Numbered from the stretch's first letter, positions 1-9,859 are shown. The stretch: DNA of 64,000 nucleotides from Nothopassalora personata (GCA_033816765.1 CM066290.1:3658001-3722000); one strand, 5' to 3'. Numbers and translations are program-made. Notes: generated by a model from the letters alone, not told the origin.

Positions 1-2340
1 TACGAATTCTTGGTCATGCCAATGGGACTGACCAACGCACCCGCATCCTGTCAAGACCTAGTCAATGAGACGCTGAGAGAACTTCTTGACGTGTGCGTCA
101 TTGCCTATATGGACGACATCCTCGTCTACACCAAAGGATCACTGCAGAACCACATTAGACAAGTCCAGGACGTCTTCGAGCGCCTCACAAGGGTAGGGTT
201 CAAGACGGCACCAGAAAAATGCGAGTTCCACAAGAAACAAGTTAAATTCCTCGGATTCATCATAAGCACAACAGGAATCCAGATCGACCCGGCAAAGACA
301 CAGTCTATCGAAGAATGGCCGACGCCAGCCAACGTTAAGGACGTACAATCGTTCCTTGGACTCGCAAACTATAACCGCAAGTTCATCAAGGACTACTCCA
401 AAACGGCTGCAGCCATGACTGCACTCACTAGGAAAGACACCAAGTGGACCTGGGGCAACAAAGAACGACAAGCTTTCGAAACACTCAAAAGACAGTGCGC
501 CTCAGCACCAACACTTCGACTATTCGACGGAACAAAGGAAGTCCAAATCGAAACGGACGCATCGGACATGGCCATAGGCGCATGCCTTACACAAGAACAC
601 GATGGGAAAAGACACCCAGTGGCCTATTACTCAAGAAAAATGACACCCGCGGAACAAAACTACGACATCCATGATAAGGAACTTCTCGCTATTGTCGCTG
701 CAATGCAGCACTGGAGAGTATATGCGGAAGGAGCACCTAAGCTGACGATTCTTTCTGATCACAAGAATCTCACTTACTTCACTACAACGAAAGTACTGAC
801 CCGAAGACAGGCCCGCTGGTCGGAATTGCTCGGACAGTACAAGTTTGAAATCCGCTATACCGCAGGAAAAGACAACGGCAGGGCCGACGCACTGAGCCGA
901 AGAAGCGACTACATGGAAGGAAAGGAACCAGTGCGACAACAAGTACTTAAGACTAATCCAGATGGAAGTCTAAGCGCCAACACAAAGGAGTTCAACAACA
1001 TAGTGCGCGTTCTTCAGGACACAGAAGAACAGTTCCCACTAGCACAAGGAAGATACCAAGTACCGAAAGGACGAGAAGAGGAATGCATACGACAACATCA
1101 CGACAACCCGATGTACGGACATCCTGGAACCACAAAGACTCTCGAGATCATACAACGCAGCTTCTCATTCCCACAAATGAGACAAAAGGTATTGAACTAC
1201 ATTAAGCAATGTGTTCACTGTCAACAAAATAAGGCTGCACGACACGAGAAGTATGGACAAATACAGTTCAGGACACCACCGACACAACCATGGGACGAGG
1301 TCACGATGGACTTCATTACGAAACTTCCCATATCCACGGACAAGGCGACAGGCACGGAATACGACATGATACTGGTCATGGTCGATCGCCTAACGAAATA
1401 TGCACACTTTATACCTGCCTGCGAGACATACACGGCAGAGCAACTCGGTTATCTCGTTCTCGACAAGCTAGTACGATACCACGGATTCCCAAAGGTCTTT
1501 ATCACAGACCGAGACAAGCTGTTTACATCCAACTACTGGAAGACTCTTGTAGCGGAAATTGGTATACAACACAAACTGTCTACGGCATATCACCCACAAA
1601 CGGACGGACAAACTGAGAGAGCAAATCAAACCTTGGAACAATACCTACGACACTACGTCAACTACGCACAAGACAACTGGGTATCACTCCTACCCATGGC
1701 ACAACTTGCACTGAACAATCACAAATCAGAAACAACAGGCGAAACACCTTTCTTCGCAAATTTCGGAAGACACCCTACGCTGTTCGGTGACAAGAGAGAT
1801 CACCCACAAGCGGAAAGGGCTATCGCCACAACGGAAGACCTAAGAGAGGTACACAAATCCGTCAATAAACGAATTCGGGACTCGCAGCAACGACTCACTG
1901 AATCTCGTCGAAAACAACAAATGGCACCTCAGCTAAAGAGGGGGGATAAAGTCTACCTTCTTACAAAAAACCTCAAGACACGAAGGAAGACCAAGAAACT
2001 GGATCATGTGAAAGTCGGGCCATTTCTCGTTGAAGAATCACGAGGACCAGTCAACTACCGACTACGACTACCAAAAGATGCCAAAATCCATCCAGTGTTC
2101 CACATCTCCGTGCTGGAACCAGCAGACCCCAAAACGCCATGCCAGGAAACATTCCACTACCAACCAGAAGAGGAAACTGAATTCGAAGTCGAAAAAATCC
2201 TGGACAAGAGAGGTCAGCGATACCTTGTCAAGTGGAAAGGATACGACAACTCAGAAAATACCTGGGAACCGAAAAAACACCTACGAAACTGTCAACAGAA
2301 AATCAAGGATTACGAGAGAAGGAAGAGACCTACCACCTAA
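1..2340 (+). CDS. Ty3/gypsy chromodomain retrotransposon pol, intact, 5' part outside window
   Basis: C-terminal 779 codons of a gypsy polyprotein, open from the first base. The frame enters in reverse transcriptase; the catalytic box reads AYMDDILVY (bases about 103-129). RNase H follows (ETDASDMAIGACL near residue 184, then NYDIHDKELLAIV), then integrase with an HPGTT...C-x2-C zinc domain and catalytic D (TMDFIT), D (ITDRDKLFT) and E (QTDGQTERANQTLE). A GPF-type module (KVGPFLVEE) and a terminal chromodomain (YLVKWKGY...NTWEP) complete it. It would copy the element RNA, integrate the cDNA and target chromatin marks. There are no internal stops and CpA/TpG use is normal, so this copy has escaped RIP, unlike every other gypsy pol here. 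Its stop overlaps that of the antisense gene. Gag, protease and 5' LTR lie upstream of the window. The sense protein starts before base 1; no in-window start applies. Confidence 0.95.
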   Translation, partial: YEFLVMPMGLTNAPASCQDLVNETLRELLDVCVIAYMDDILVYTKGSLQNHIRQVQDVFERLTRVGFKTAPEKCEFHKKQVKFLGFIISTTGIQIDPAKTQSIEEWPTPANVKDVQSFLGLANYNRKFIKDYSKTAAAMTALTRKDTKWTWGNKERQAFETLKRQCASAPTLRLFDGTKEVQIETDASDMAIGACLTQEHDGKRHPVAYYSRKMTPAEQNYDIHDKELLAIVAAMQHWRVYAEGAPKLTILSDHKNLTYFTTTKVLTRRQARWSELLGQYKFEIRYTAGKDNGRADALSRRSDYMEGKEPVRQQVLKTNPDGSLSANTKEFNNIVRVLQDTEEQFPLAQGRYQVPKGREEECIRQHHDNPMYGHPGTTKTLEIIQRSFSFPQMRQKVLNYIKQCVHCQQNKAARHEKYGQIQFRTPPTQPWDEVTMDFITKLPISTDKATGTEYDMILVMVDRLTKYAHFIPACETYTAEQLGYLVLDKLVRYHGFPKVFITDRDKLFTSNYWKTLVAEIGIQHKLSTAYHPQTDGQTERANQTLEQYLRHYVNYAQDNWVSLLPMAQLALNNHKSETTGETPFFANFGRHPTLFGDKRDHPQAERAIATTEDLREVHKSVNKRIRDSQQRLTESRRKQQMAPQLKRGDKVYLLTKNLKTRRKTKKLDHVKVGPFLVEESRGPVNYRLRLPKDAKIHPVFHISVLEPADPKTPCQETFHYQPEEETEFEVEKILDKRGQRYLVKWKGYDNSENTWEPKKHLRNCQQKIKDYERRKRPTT

Positions 2341-2978
2341 CCAACATTCGGAGGCTCAACGGGGCCAGCACTCCACTCGGGGAACTGGACACCAGTTATA
2401 AGACCCCAAGTGGAGGGGGAAACCTGTTCCCCAAAAACGCTGCCAAACTCGGAGAAGTCTACGAGCACCTCGCTACCGGCCGAGGCCGCGGGGGCCTCAG
2501 ACTCTCCTTCCAGACGCTCCATCTCCTCCGCGGTGGACAAAGCCCTCTTGAAGGAATTGTCCTCCGTTGATTCCGCGGCACGAAGCTGTTTTCGCAGCCG
2601 GCGGGCCTTCGCACGGGCAGCTGCCACCTTCTGCTGAGCCGCTGCTATCACCCTCTCGGCCTCTTCTTCTGCTTCGGACAGAGCGTCCTCCGCCTCTTCC
2701 GCACTCCTGGACAGCGACTCCCGGATCTTGGCCATCTTCTCGAACTCCTGAAGAGTGACCCGGAGATCACACTTCTTGTGAGCGTCGTTGCACGCCTTGC
2801 AACGACCGGACCGAGCGTCGACACGACACTCCTGGCCCTGGCGACGACACCGACTGCACGAGACGGGCATAATGGACTGGAACCGGCGAGAACGAGAAAG
2901 GGCGTTAATGGTTTCCGCGTAGATATCAGAAGAAGACGAAGGGCGAAGAGGCATCGTGAGCCATGATGACGAAGACAT
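2337..2978 (-). CDS. Antisense Zn2Cys6-like coiled-coil protein inside gypsy element
   Basis: 213-residue protein encoded opposite to pol, between the pol stop and the polypurine tract. I chose the ATG at 2978 because its context is CCACCATGT and two other copies also begin MSSS; a longer frame to 2996 would need GTG. Six cysteines at about 41, 44, 51, 60, 63 and 70 have spacing C-x2-C-x6-C-x8-C-x2-C-x6-C, which fits the fungal binuclear zinc cluster family. A long Glu/Ala/Arg-rich coiled coil spans about residues 76-160, followed by an acidic/hydrophobic tail. Known Zn2Cys6 proteins are nuclear DNA binders that often dimerise through a coiled coil just after the cluster; that role here is inference. 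Its TAG stop (2337-2339) overlaps the pol TAA (2338-2340). A diverged copy at 56619-57176 conserves Cys spacing and position, so it is a genuine element gene. Confidence 0.8.
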   Translation of the reverse strand: MSSSSWLTMPLRPSSSSDIYAETINALSRSRRFQSIMPVSCSRCRRQGQECRVDARSGRCKACNDAHKKCDLRVTLQEFEKMAKIRESLSRSAEEAEDALSEAEEEAERVIAAAQQKVAAARAKARRLRKQLRAAESTEDNSFKRALSTAEEMERLEGESEAPAASAGSEVLVDFSEFGSVFGEQVSPSTWGLITGVQFPEWSAGPVEPPNVG

Positions 2979-3029
2979 GGTGGGGAAAGCGATCACAACT
3001 ATAAAAGGTAGCTCGGGACGAGCTAGGCT

Positions 3030-3042
3030 AAGAGGGGGATGG
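3030..3042 (+). other. Polypurine tract before 3' LTR
   Basis: Purine-rich AAGAGGGGGATGG immediately precedes the LTR start TGTTACGG. It would prime plus-strand cDNA synthesis. The related element at 56141-63022 has the same GGGGGATGG tract next to its LTR, on the minus strand. Confidence 0.8.
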
Positions 3043-3184
3043 TGTTACGGTATGACAACACCGCAAAGGAAAACATCCTGGCACGGGTCACGTGCAAAAG
3101 ATGTATGCGCGACTGTTACGGTATGACAACACCGCAAGGGAAAACATCCTGGCACGGGTCACGTGCAAAAGATGTATGCGCGAC
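3043..3184 (+). repeat. 71-bp tandem duplication at LTR start, with CGG-N10-CCG sites
   Basis: Two 71-bp copies (3043-3113, 3114-3184) differing at one base. Each begins TGTTACGGTATGACAACACC and contains CGG-N10-CCG (3048-3063; 3119-3134) and one GTCACGTGC E-box-like palindrome. Position at the start of U3 suggests an upstream activating region. Confidence 0.85.
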
Positions 3185-3526
3185 GTCCGCGACGCCTGAC
3201 TGGGGACGACTCGTCGCGCATAGCGCGAAAGACGTACCCGCGACATGAGCGACGTCCGCGACGGTAGCGACGAGCGCACTTGTCGCAGAAGGCGCACATG
3301 GCGCGAAAGGACAGCCAAGACTGGCAAATCTCCTTTGTATTTAGGAACGCTGAGAATCCCTTATGGCTTCGACTGCGTTCAACTCATGTTACGATCTCAC
3401 TGATTGGAATACACTCTTACTCCAATTATTCATCTTCGCTCAGTTTGCTTTAGCCTCTCCAAAGAATACCGCCACGTGACTTGACTTATCTCTCTTTTGA
3501 GATTAGCCCTGGAACGAGACATAACA
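3043..3526 (+). repeat. 3' LTR of the intact gypsy element
   Basis: A 484-bp LTR starting TGTTACGG and ending GACATAACA, directly after the polypurine tract. Its 3' half matches the minus-oriented LTRs at 56141-56527 and 62636-63022 (shared block around CGTGACTT...CTCTCTTTT), so it is the same broad family. The 5' part holds a tandem duplication with CACGTG motifs and a GCGCGAAAGAC repeat. The flank after 3526 starts TATAC; the 5' LTR is outside the window, so the TSD cannot be checked. Confidence 0.85.
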
Positions 3527-3667
3527 TATACCTACGACCTTATAGTCGTAGATAAACTAAATCTTACCTTCTTCTATAGACACCTTACGCGTGTTAGGTT
3601 TAGTATAACCTATAATCTTACTAAGCTAGCTAATAAATTAGGTAACCTTCGTTCGATCGAGATTTTG
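3527..3667. other. RIPed flank resembling the large element's ORF region
   Basis: No gene. The stretch resembles 23635-23700 of the large LTR element (shared core TCGTAGATAAACTAAA...CTTCTTCTAT), so the intact gypsy probably landed in an older copy of that element. A small frame here is not convincing coding sequence. Confidence 0.45.
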
Positions 3668-3680
3668 TTCTCGTCGAGTA

Positions 3681-4588
3681 TTAATTGATTAATTAATTAT
3701 TCTATTAACGTACTATTTAAGTCTAAGACTATATAACACGGGTCTCGAGAACGAGACCGAAATTCGAGAGAAGGAGAAAAGTCCCGTCGTACCCCGGACG
3801 TAAAAACTCCTTAAAAGATGCGAGCGAGGCTCGCTATTCGAGGCGTAGGTCGAATATATTGCGGCGTAGTACGTCGCGTACCCGGTAGTCGTGTCTTGTT
3901 TCGAGAGTTACTATTTTAAGAGTTACGGTTATTACCTTACCCCGGGCGAGACAAGTTTTACGCCCCTGTTTCTTATTCTGTTTCTTATCCTTTACCGCGC
4001 CGGATAATCCCGTCTTACGCACTCCGAGTTAAAATTAAGAGAGAGAGAGAGAGGCAGTACCTTAAATAGCCCGTACCTCCGAGTCTTCGACTATCTATAC
4101 GCGTACGTACGGGGCCCGAGGTTTTAGTTTCTCGTAGATCCGTAGTACCTAGGTCTTATAGTTAACGTAGTTTGTAGCCTCTCTTAGTTCTAGCTATGCT
4201 AAGTAGCAGTTTACGCGGTTTACTACCTTTCTTAGTTCCTCTAAGTTACCTAGGTACTTCGATAGCCGTCGTTGTCCGGAGAGAGAGTCCGCCGGATTCT
4301 CTCTCCTTTCGTACGGTATCGAGTGTCTTCGTTAATAGATATCCGGGCGAGTCCTCGCTTCTCCTCTCTTCTATTCTCTTCGTTATATCGTAGTAAAGGT
4401 ATTCGTTACGTCGTAGGCTTCGAAATAGGCTTTAAAATAGGGGTCGCTTATCGGGTGTTTCTTCCTTTTTTTAGCGAAAAACGTCGCGTTTCGAGAGGGA
4501 GTTTCGAGAGGGAGAGTCTTAGTTTCTCTTTACCGTAACAAAGATACTTACGTCGTTTACCGCGTAAAGGCGCTCTCCGTAGGACGAC
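3681..4588 (-). mobile_element. Non-autonomous LINE-dependent (SINE-like) element, copy 1
   Basis: A 908-bp element read on minus: the 5' end lies at 4588 and the 3' end at 3681, with an (ATTA)n-type tail. It is flanked by an imperfect 13-bp target duplication (3668-3680 and 4589-4601, two mismatches). The last ~50 bp before the tail are shared with the Tad1-like LINE 3' end. Next to them is a hairpin, GGTCTCG-agaa-CGAGACC (3741-3758). No protein domain is visible; short frames are shadows. The same subfamily recurs at 47017-54539. Confidence 0.75.
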
Positions 4589-4601
4589 TTCTTATCGAGT
4601 A

Positions 4602-4883
4602 GGAGTAGGAGGGAGAGTAGTATAAAGTAGTAGTAAGGTAAGGTAGTATTCTAAATAGTAAGATTTAATAGTAAGTTAAACGTATCGAAACTATAAGGGA
4701 TTCTTAGCGTTCCTAAATGTAAAGGAGATTCGTAGATCTCGGTAATTAGCCTAATTAGTCTAAGTATAAGCAGTCTAATTAGTCTAAGTATAAGTAGTCT
4801 AATCGCCCTAAGTCTAAGCGCTTAGGTAGGATTAGTTACGTGTATCTCTACTCTATAGTCTTAGGGTTTACTATTCCGTAATA
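4602..4883 (-). repeat. RIPed 3' LTR remnant of the minus-strand gypsy
   Basis: Minus-oriented LTR whose outer end, read on minus, begins TATTACGG (TGTTACGG before RIP), preceded by a purine tract (about 4884-4897). It resembles the LTR at 41489-41892 in the opposite orientation. It contains a short tandem repeat, GTCTAATTAGTCTAAGTATAA, twice (about 4768-4815). The left end is undefined. Confidence 0.6.
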
Positions 4884-4956
4884 CTATCTCCCTCTTAGCC
4901 TAGCTTTGTTCCGAAGCTTTATAAGCTAATCTTATGTCCCGCGGTAATAGCTAACT

Positions 4957-5957
4957 ATATCTTCGTCTTCTTATAAACGCCGTTAACGACTTACTCTAGA
5001 TATCGAGTCCTCCGATTTAGAAATAGCCCCGTGTACGAATTGTTAGAAGTCGCGATCGTCGGGCGCGGTAGTAAAGTATATCGTAGGTTCTCGTTCTAGG
5101 AAGTATTCGACTTATATCCGTAAAGTGTAACGGTCAGCCAATCACGTGCGAACAGTGAAAGGCAAAGTGACCGATTGCGCCACCGGTGGCGCAATCGGTC
5201 ACTAATCGGTCACTTTGCCTTTCACTGTTCGCACGTGATTGGCTAACCGTTACACTATCTACGGACCTACCCGGGTTCGAGTCCCTTACTCGAGCTCACA
5301 TTCATAGCGGTTACTGCACGGCTAAGCTAGTAAGGCAGCGCACGTGCAAGCAGCGATAAAGCGCGATACCCGGCCTCTGTCGCGTCGCTAGCGTGCGCAC
5401 TACGGTTAGATCTAGTACGAGCTAGGAGTGCTAAGACCTAAGAAACAGGTGCAGATTGCGACCGGTGAATGGGGGCATGTTATTAGGTGGTTGGCGCGGC
5501 GGCCTGGTCGTAAGGACACGCCCTTTAGACGGGAGGGGTAGTGTCACGGGCCCGGCCCGGCGACCCGGCGACGGCCCGCGCAACCGTTGAACCTTACTGA
5601 GTAGCGAACAATCTACGGACCCCGGTCCGTAGATACTGCCTTTTGCGCGCCGGTGGCGCAATCGGTTACTTTGCCTTTTACTGTTCGCACGTAATTGGCT
5701 GACCGTTACATAAAGGCTATAAAGACTACGACGTACGTCTCTCTTATCCGGAGTAGGAGCGTCTTCGCGATTCTCGCGATAAGCTTAAGTTAGAGCTAGA
5801 GAGGATTAAGGAGGAGGAGGTACGACTAAAGATACGTAAGATTCGTCTCTTAAAGCAATTACGGTTAGTCGAGCGTCGTACCGATAATGCTATCGCTAAA
5901 GAGTTAGAAGAGCTTAAGGAGGAGGAGGCGCGCAAGGAGCTAGCGTCTCTTAAATAG
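4957..5957 (+). pseudogene. RIPed antisense Cys/coiled-coil ORF, split by an inverted-repeat element
   Basis: Relic of an ORF antisense to the neighbouring pol (6335-9486). The start reads ATA where the related copies have ATG; the N-terminus (SSSYKRR) matches the copy at 40993-41415. It keeps CTNC, then a GSRSRK...YIRKGYKDYDV block in which several cluster cysteines now read Tyr. After the insertion comes a 75-residue Lys/Glu/Arg-rich coiled coil (LKLELERIKEEEVRLKIRK). The TIR element at 5126-5710 sits inside, with TAAAG duplicated. Stops are TAA/TAG at expected Trp/Gln positions. The Cys order is the same as in the intact gene, but the spacing after the second Cys is longer. Confidence 0.65.
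5126..5710. mobile_element. 585-bp terminal-inverted-repeat (foldback) element
   Basis: Ends TGTAACGGTCAGCCAAT... and ...TTGGCTGACCGTTACA form inverted repeats of about 60 bp, flanked by the 5-bp duplication TAAAG (5121-5125, 5711-5715). Removing the insert restores homology with the copy at 40993-41415. The left end holds a nested palindrome (5126-5254) made of two facing terminal repeats. The interior (5255-5650) is GC-rich with normal CpA, so it arrived after most RIP. It contains a perfect Pol III B-box match (GGTTCGAGTCC, about 5274-5284) and a hairpin ATCTACGGACC/GGTCCGTAGAT near 5611-5634. No transposase is visible; the superfamily is unclear. Confidence 0.7.
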
Positions 5958-6147
5958 TCATTAGGGATAGAGGTGTTACCCCCTCTAGCCTTATTCTTAG
6001 ACATCCTAGAGATGCTAGTAAATAACTAGGCGGCACTCTCTAGAGCGGAGCCCTAGAACGACTCTCTAGGGTAAGAACCTCCTATAGCTTCTTAATCCGT
6101 CGTTATAAGTAATATAAGTTTATAAGTTCCCTCTGTTTTTATTAATT

Positions 6148-6277
6148 AGTTAAGTAGCTTAGTAGTAGAGCGTCCTTCTAGCGTTATAAGGAAACCGTTT
6201 TAGCTTAAACCCTTAACCGTTTCCTTACACGTTACCGTTTAGAAGGGAGGTCGTAGGTTCAATTCCTATCTTAGTCG
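6148..6277 (+). tRNA. tRNA-like Pol III unit with hairpin-containing insert (A)
   Basis: 130-nt tRNA-like sequence antisense to pol. A-box-like TAGCTTAGTAGT, D arm GCTT/GAGC, anticodon stem CCTTC/GAAGG split by an insert of about 60 nt that itself folds (ATAAGGAAAC/GTTTCCTTA), and a T arm with GGTTCAATTCC (one B-box mismatch). The acceptor is weakly paired after RIP. A T6 run, a possible Pol III terminator, lies at 6325-6330. The position matches the units at 40799-40872 and 43651-43781. The anticodon cannot be assigned; a decoding role is unlikely. Confidence 0.5.
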
Positions 6278-6334
6278 TTCGTCCGCTAATAGGTCGATTA
6301 TAGGGTTAATCTACTAGCGGGCTATTTTTTACAA

Positions 6335-9300
6335 TAGCCTTATAGTATTCCTAGATTTTCTACTAATAGTTATATAGATTCTCTTTTAATTCCTAGGTAT
6401 TTTCTAAATCGTCGTATCCTTTCTATTTAATAAGGTATCGCTAACCTCTTTTACCTAGGATCTTCTCGACTTTAAATTCGTTTTCTACTTCTAGCTCGAA
6501 ATGGAAGCTTTCTTAGCAAGGTGTTTTAGCGTCTACGGGTTCTAACTTAGAGATATAGAAGACCGAGTAGATTTTTGCGTCGGGTAGTAGACGTAGGCGG
6601 TAGTTAAGTAGTCCTATAACTTTATCGATAAAAAATAGTCCGACCTTAATATAATCTAGTTTCTTAGTCCTTCTCCTTGTCCTAAGGTTTTTTATAAAGA
6701 GATAGACCTTATCCCCCTCTTTTAGTAGAGGTACTATTTCTCTCGTGTCTTGCCGTTATTAAGACAAGTTTTGTTATATATCTTTAATCGCCTTACGTGT
6801 TTCTTTATATACTTCCTTATAAGAGTATCCGTTGTTACGATCGCTCTCTCGGCCTATAGGTAGGACCTAGGTGTTCTAAATAGGTTAGGATCTTTACTAA
6901 AGTTCGTATAAAATAGTATCGTTAAAGTTGTCTCCGATTTAAAGTTATTTAGTATAATCTACGCTATTAGTAGTAATAAAACCTAGTTGTCTTATACGTA
7001 GTTAATATAATGTCGTAGGTATCGTTCTAGCGTCTAATTTATCCTTTTAGTCTATCCGTCTATCTCCGGATAATATACTATTAATAGCTTATATTTAATT
7101 CCGATCGTTCCTATAAGCGTTTTCTAGTAGTTTAATATAAATAACTTGTCTCTATCTATTATAAACGCTTAGGGGAATCCGTAGTATTAGATAAGTCTAT
7201 CTAGTATAAGGTATCTAAGCTACTCTATATTATATGTTTCCGATATAGGAATAAAGTATACGTATTTTATAAGTCTATTAACTATAACTAGTATTATGTT
7301 GTATAGTTGTTTCGTAACTTAATCTCTTAACGGTAGGAGTTTTATAATAAAGTCTATTATAACTTCGTCCTATAGTTTTGTCGGTAGTACCCTAAACTAT
7401 AGGTAACTATATTTTGTATGTCTCGTAGTCTTGTTTCGCTAGCAGTACACGTACTGTATTCCTTACTACTATTAAATAATCGAAGCGTAGGGGCTAAAGC
7501 GTATTGTTCCTTAAGTTTTTTAAACGCTTTAATTTGTTCCTTTCCCTGTTTCTAGTTAACGTCTTTTCTCATAAGCATCGTTATTAGTGCCGCTGTTTTT
7601 ACGTAGTCTTTAATAAATTTCCGGTTGTAATTAGCGAGTCTAAGGAATAATTATACGTTCTTAACTGTTTTTAGTTCTAGCTATTCTCTAAGTAACTATG
7701 TCTTTGTAGGGTCGATTGTTATCTCTATAGTGCTAATAATAAAGCCTAAGAATTTAACTTCCTTCTTATAGAATTTGTATTTTTAGGTACTGTCTTAAAT
7801 CCTAAACGTATAAGTCGTTCGAAGACGTCCTAGACTTGTCTTATATGTTCCTATAGGGATCCTTTTGTATAGACTAGTATGTCGTCTATATATATAATAA
7901 CGTGTACGTCGAGTAGGTCTCTAAGTGTTTCGTTAACGAGGTCCTAGTAGGATGCCGGTACGTTAGTTAATCCTATTAGTATAACTAAGAATTCGTAGAG
8001 TCCGTATCTTATCCTAAAAGCGGTTTTCTATTCTTCTCCTTCTACTATCCGTATAGCGTAGAAGGCATCTTATAGGTTAATCTTCGTATACTAGTCTAAT
8101 CCGGTTAATCTATCTTATGCTTCTTTAATGTTAGGTAGCGGGTATCGGTTCTTAATTATAATCTCGTTTAACTTCCTATTGTCTTATACGAGTTATAACT
8201 TCCGGTTTGCTTTTAGAACGAATATATATAGAGCTCCTACGCTTAAGCTAGACCTTCTTATCTATCCTTTAGCTAGCTTCTCCTTTAGCTATTCTCGTAG
8301 GGTTGTTAGCTCTTTCTTAGACATTTAATATAGGGGTCCCTATAGAGGCTCTTTCCCTAGCTAAATGTTTATCTTATAATCCTATAGTTAATACTTAGGA
8401 AGGGCTTCCTTACCTCTCTCCTCTTTAAAGAGTCGCGACTACTTACGATACTCCTTAGGAATACTTAACTCTAAAATATTAGTATCCTTCGATAGTACGT
8501 TACTTCTATTACTTCTAGTAACTTCGTAACCCGGCGGCCCTACGCTAGTGTCTATCCCGGTCGAAGGTAGTTCTTCTATCCTTCTAGTTAGCGTAAGCTA
8601 TATTCTATTTAGCTGTTTCCTTACCTTATCTACTAGTAAACGCTACTACTATATAGGCTAAATGTAGATAACGTAGTCGTATTCCCTAAATATAAGTACT
8701 CCTCTTCTCTAGTCAATTACTAGATTATGCTTTCTCAACTAAGGTTTACCTAGTACGATATTATAACTAGCTATATTAGTAATATCTAAGATAATTTCCT
8801 CGTAGTACTATTAGATTACTAGTAGTAGCGGTATCGTCTCTTACTCTATACTAGGTAAGGATAATCCGTCTACCGCGATTAATTTATACCCTTTGTCTTT
8901 CTTTTAAGTTACGATTCCTTTAGTCCTTATAAATGTTTCGGAGGTAAAATTCCCGCTCGCTCCGGAATTAATTATAACCTTAGTCCTATAACTATTAACG
9001 ATTACTTATATTCGGAAGACTACTTATACTATCGGTAATGCTTAAGCCTTTTCTATATTATATAACTCCTTTCGGTCGCTTATTCCTAAGGAGTCGATCC
9101 TTTTCCCTATTTGTATATAAAACGTCGTACTTCGTATATTAAGGCCTCCGCCTAAACCTAGCGCGATCCTCTCTATATCCGTATCTATTTTTAGTAACGT
9201 TCTTAGATCTTCTACGTTTCTAAGTAGAGTACGCGTATATATTATACTATATTACGTAGTTTATTTAATATAAATATTCCTAACGGTATAATATATCTAG

Positions 9301-9486
9301 TATCTATAATTTAGCTTCCTATAGGTAGTCTCTTAATAACGGCTACTTCTAGATTTTCGGTTACTTCTATAAGTAGGTAGTCCTAAACCTATCGTCGTAG
9401 GCTATTAAGGACTTCGTCGAAGTTAAAGGGTTATAGTATTTATCGTCCGTTTACCTTTAGTAGGAATTCCTTATACCTTCTCTATA
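6335..9486 (-). pseudogene. RIPed gypsy pol (PR-RT-RH-IN-chromodomain), minus strand
   Basis: Read on minus, the order is protease (INSGASGNFTSE near 8930-8970), RT with VIIYIDDILVY (about 7872-7905), RNase H, integrase and chromodomain (VEKILGKRG...KGYDDLENT near 6400-6500). It is close to the copies at 35456-40745 and 57173-60640. Many TAA/TAG stops at Gln/Trp sites make it non-functional. It is cut at its gag side near 9486 by the large LTR element. The pol 3' end faces the tRNA-like unit and the antisense ORF. Confidence 0.85.
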
Positions 9487-9491
9487 GATAG

Positions 9492-9859
9492 TATTAACGA
9501 CTAATAGGTTGTGTTAACCTTAGGTTTAGAGGGGGTCCCTTAGGTCCAACTTGCCTAAATTTCATTTAGGTTTAATTAGTTATTTAGGCAAGCTAGTAGG
9601 ACCTAGTATAGCTGTTAAGATATATACTACGTAGTTAAGCATTATAAGCGTAGCATTAAGGCAACAATTTAATTTATACCTCTCGAGTAGAGGGCATAGG
9701 GGTTTAGGTCCGCTAATCCTCTTGTTTTATCTAGCTACTGCGCTGCTTGTCACGTGACCTGATTTCCCGGTCCCGGGACCGGCAAATACCTCTACTTACA
9801 TAAGCGCCGCTCTATACTACCACAACTCGGATAGGCTAACATAGGGTAGTTAGTAGACA
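9492..9859 (+). repeat. 5' LTR of the large RIPed LTR element
   Basis: 368-bp LTR matching 26250-26402 plus 35225-35452. It begins TATTAACG (probably TGTTAACG before RIP) and ends GTAGACA. It contains an 11-bp stem CTTGCCTAAAT/ATTTAGGCAAG and the palindrome CCGGTCCCGGGACCGG (9767-9782). The outer flanks of the two LTRs do not give a matching 5-bp duplication. Confidence 0.75.

Noticed and set aside
2979..2996. Extension of the antisense Zn2Cys6 ORF to 2996, and an in-window start at base 10 for pol
   Set aside because: These would use GTG and TTG; fungal genes start at ATG, and pol is simply open at the window edge.
3039..3248. Small ORFs in the LTR tandem duplication
   Set aside because: They follow from the repeat itself and have no coding features.
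5257..5290. A tRNA gene inside the TIR element
   Set aside because: Only a B-box and a 3-bp T stem are visible; no acceptor, D or anticodon arm could be built.
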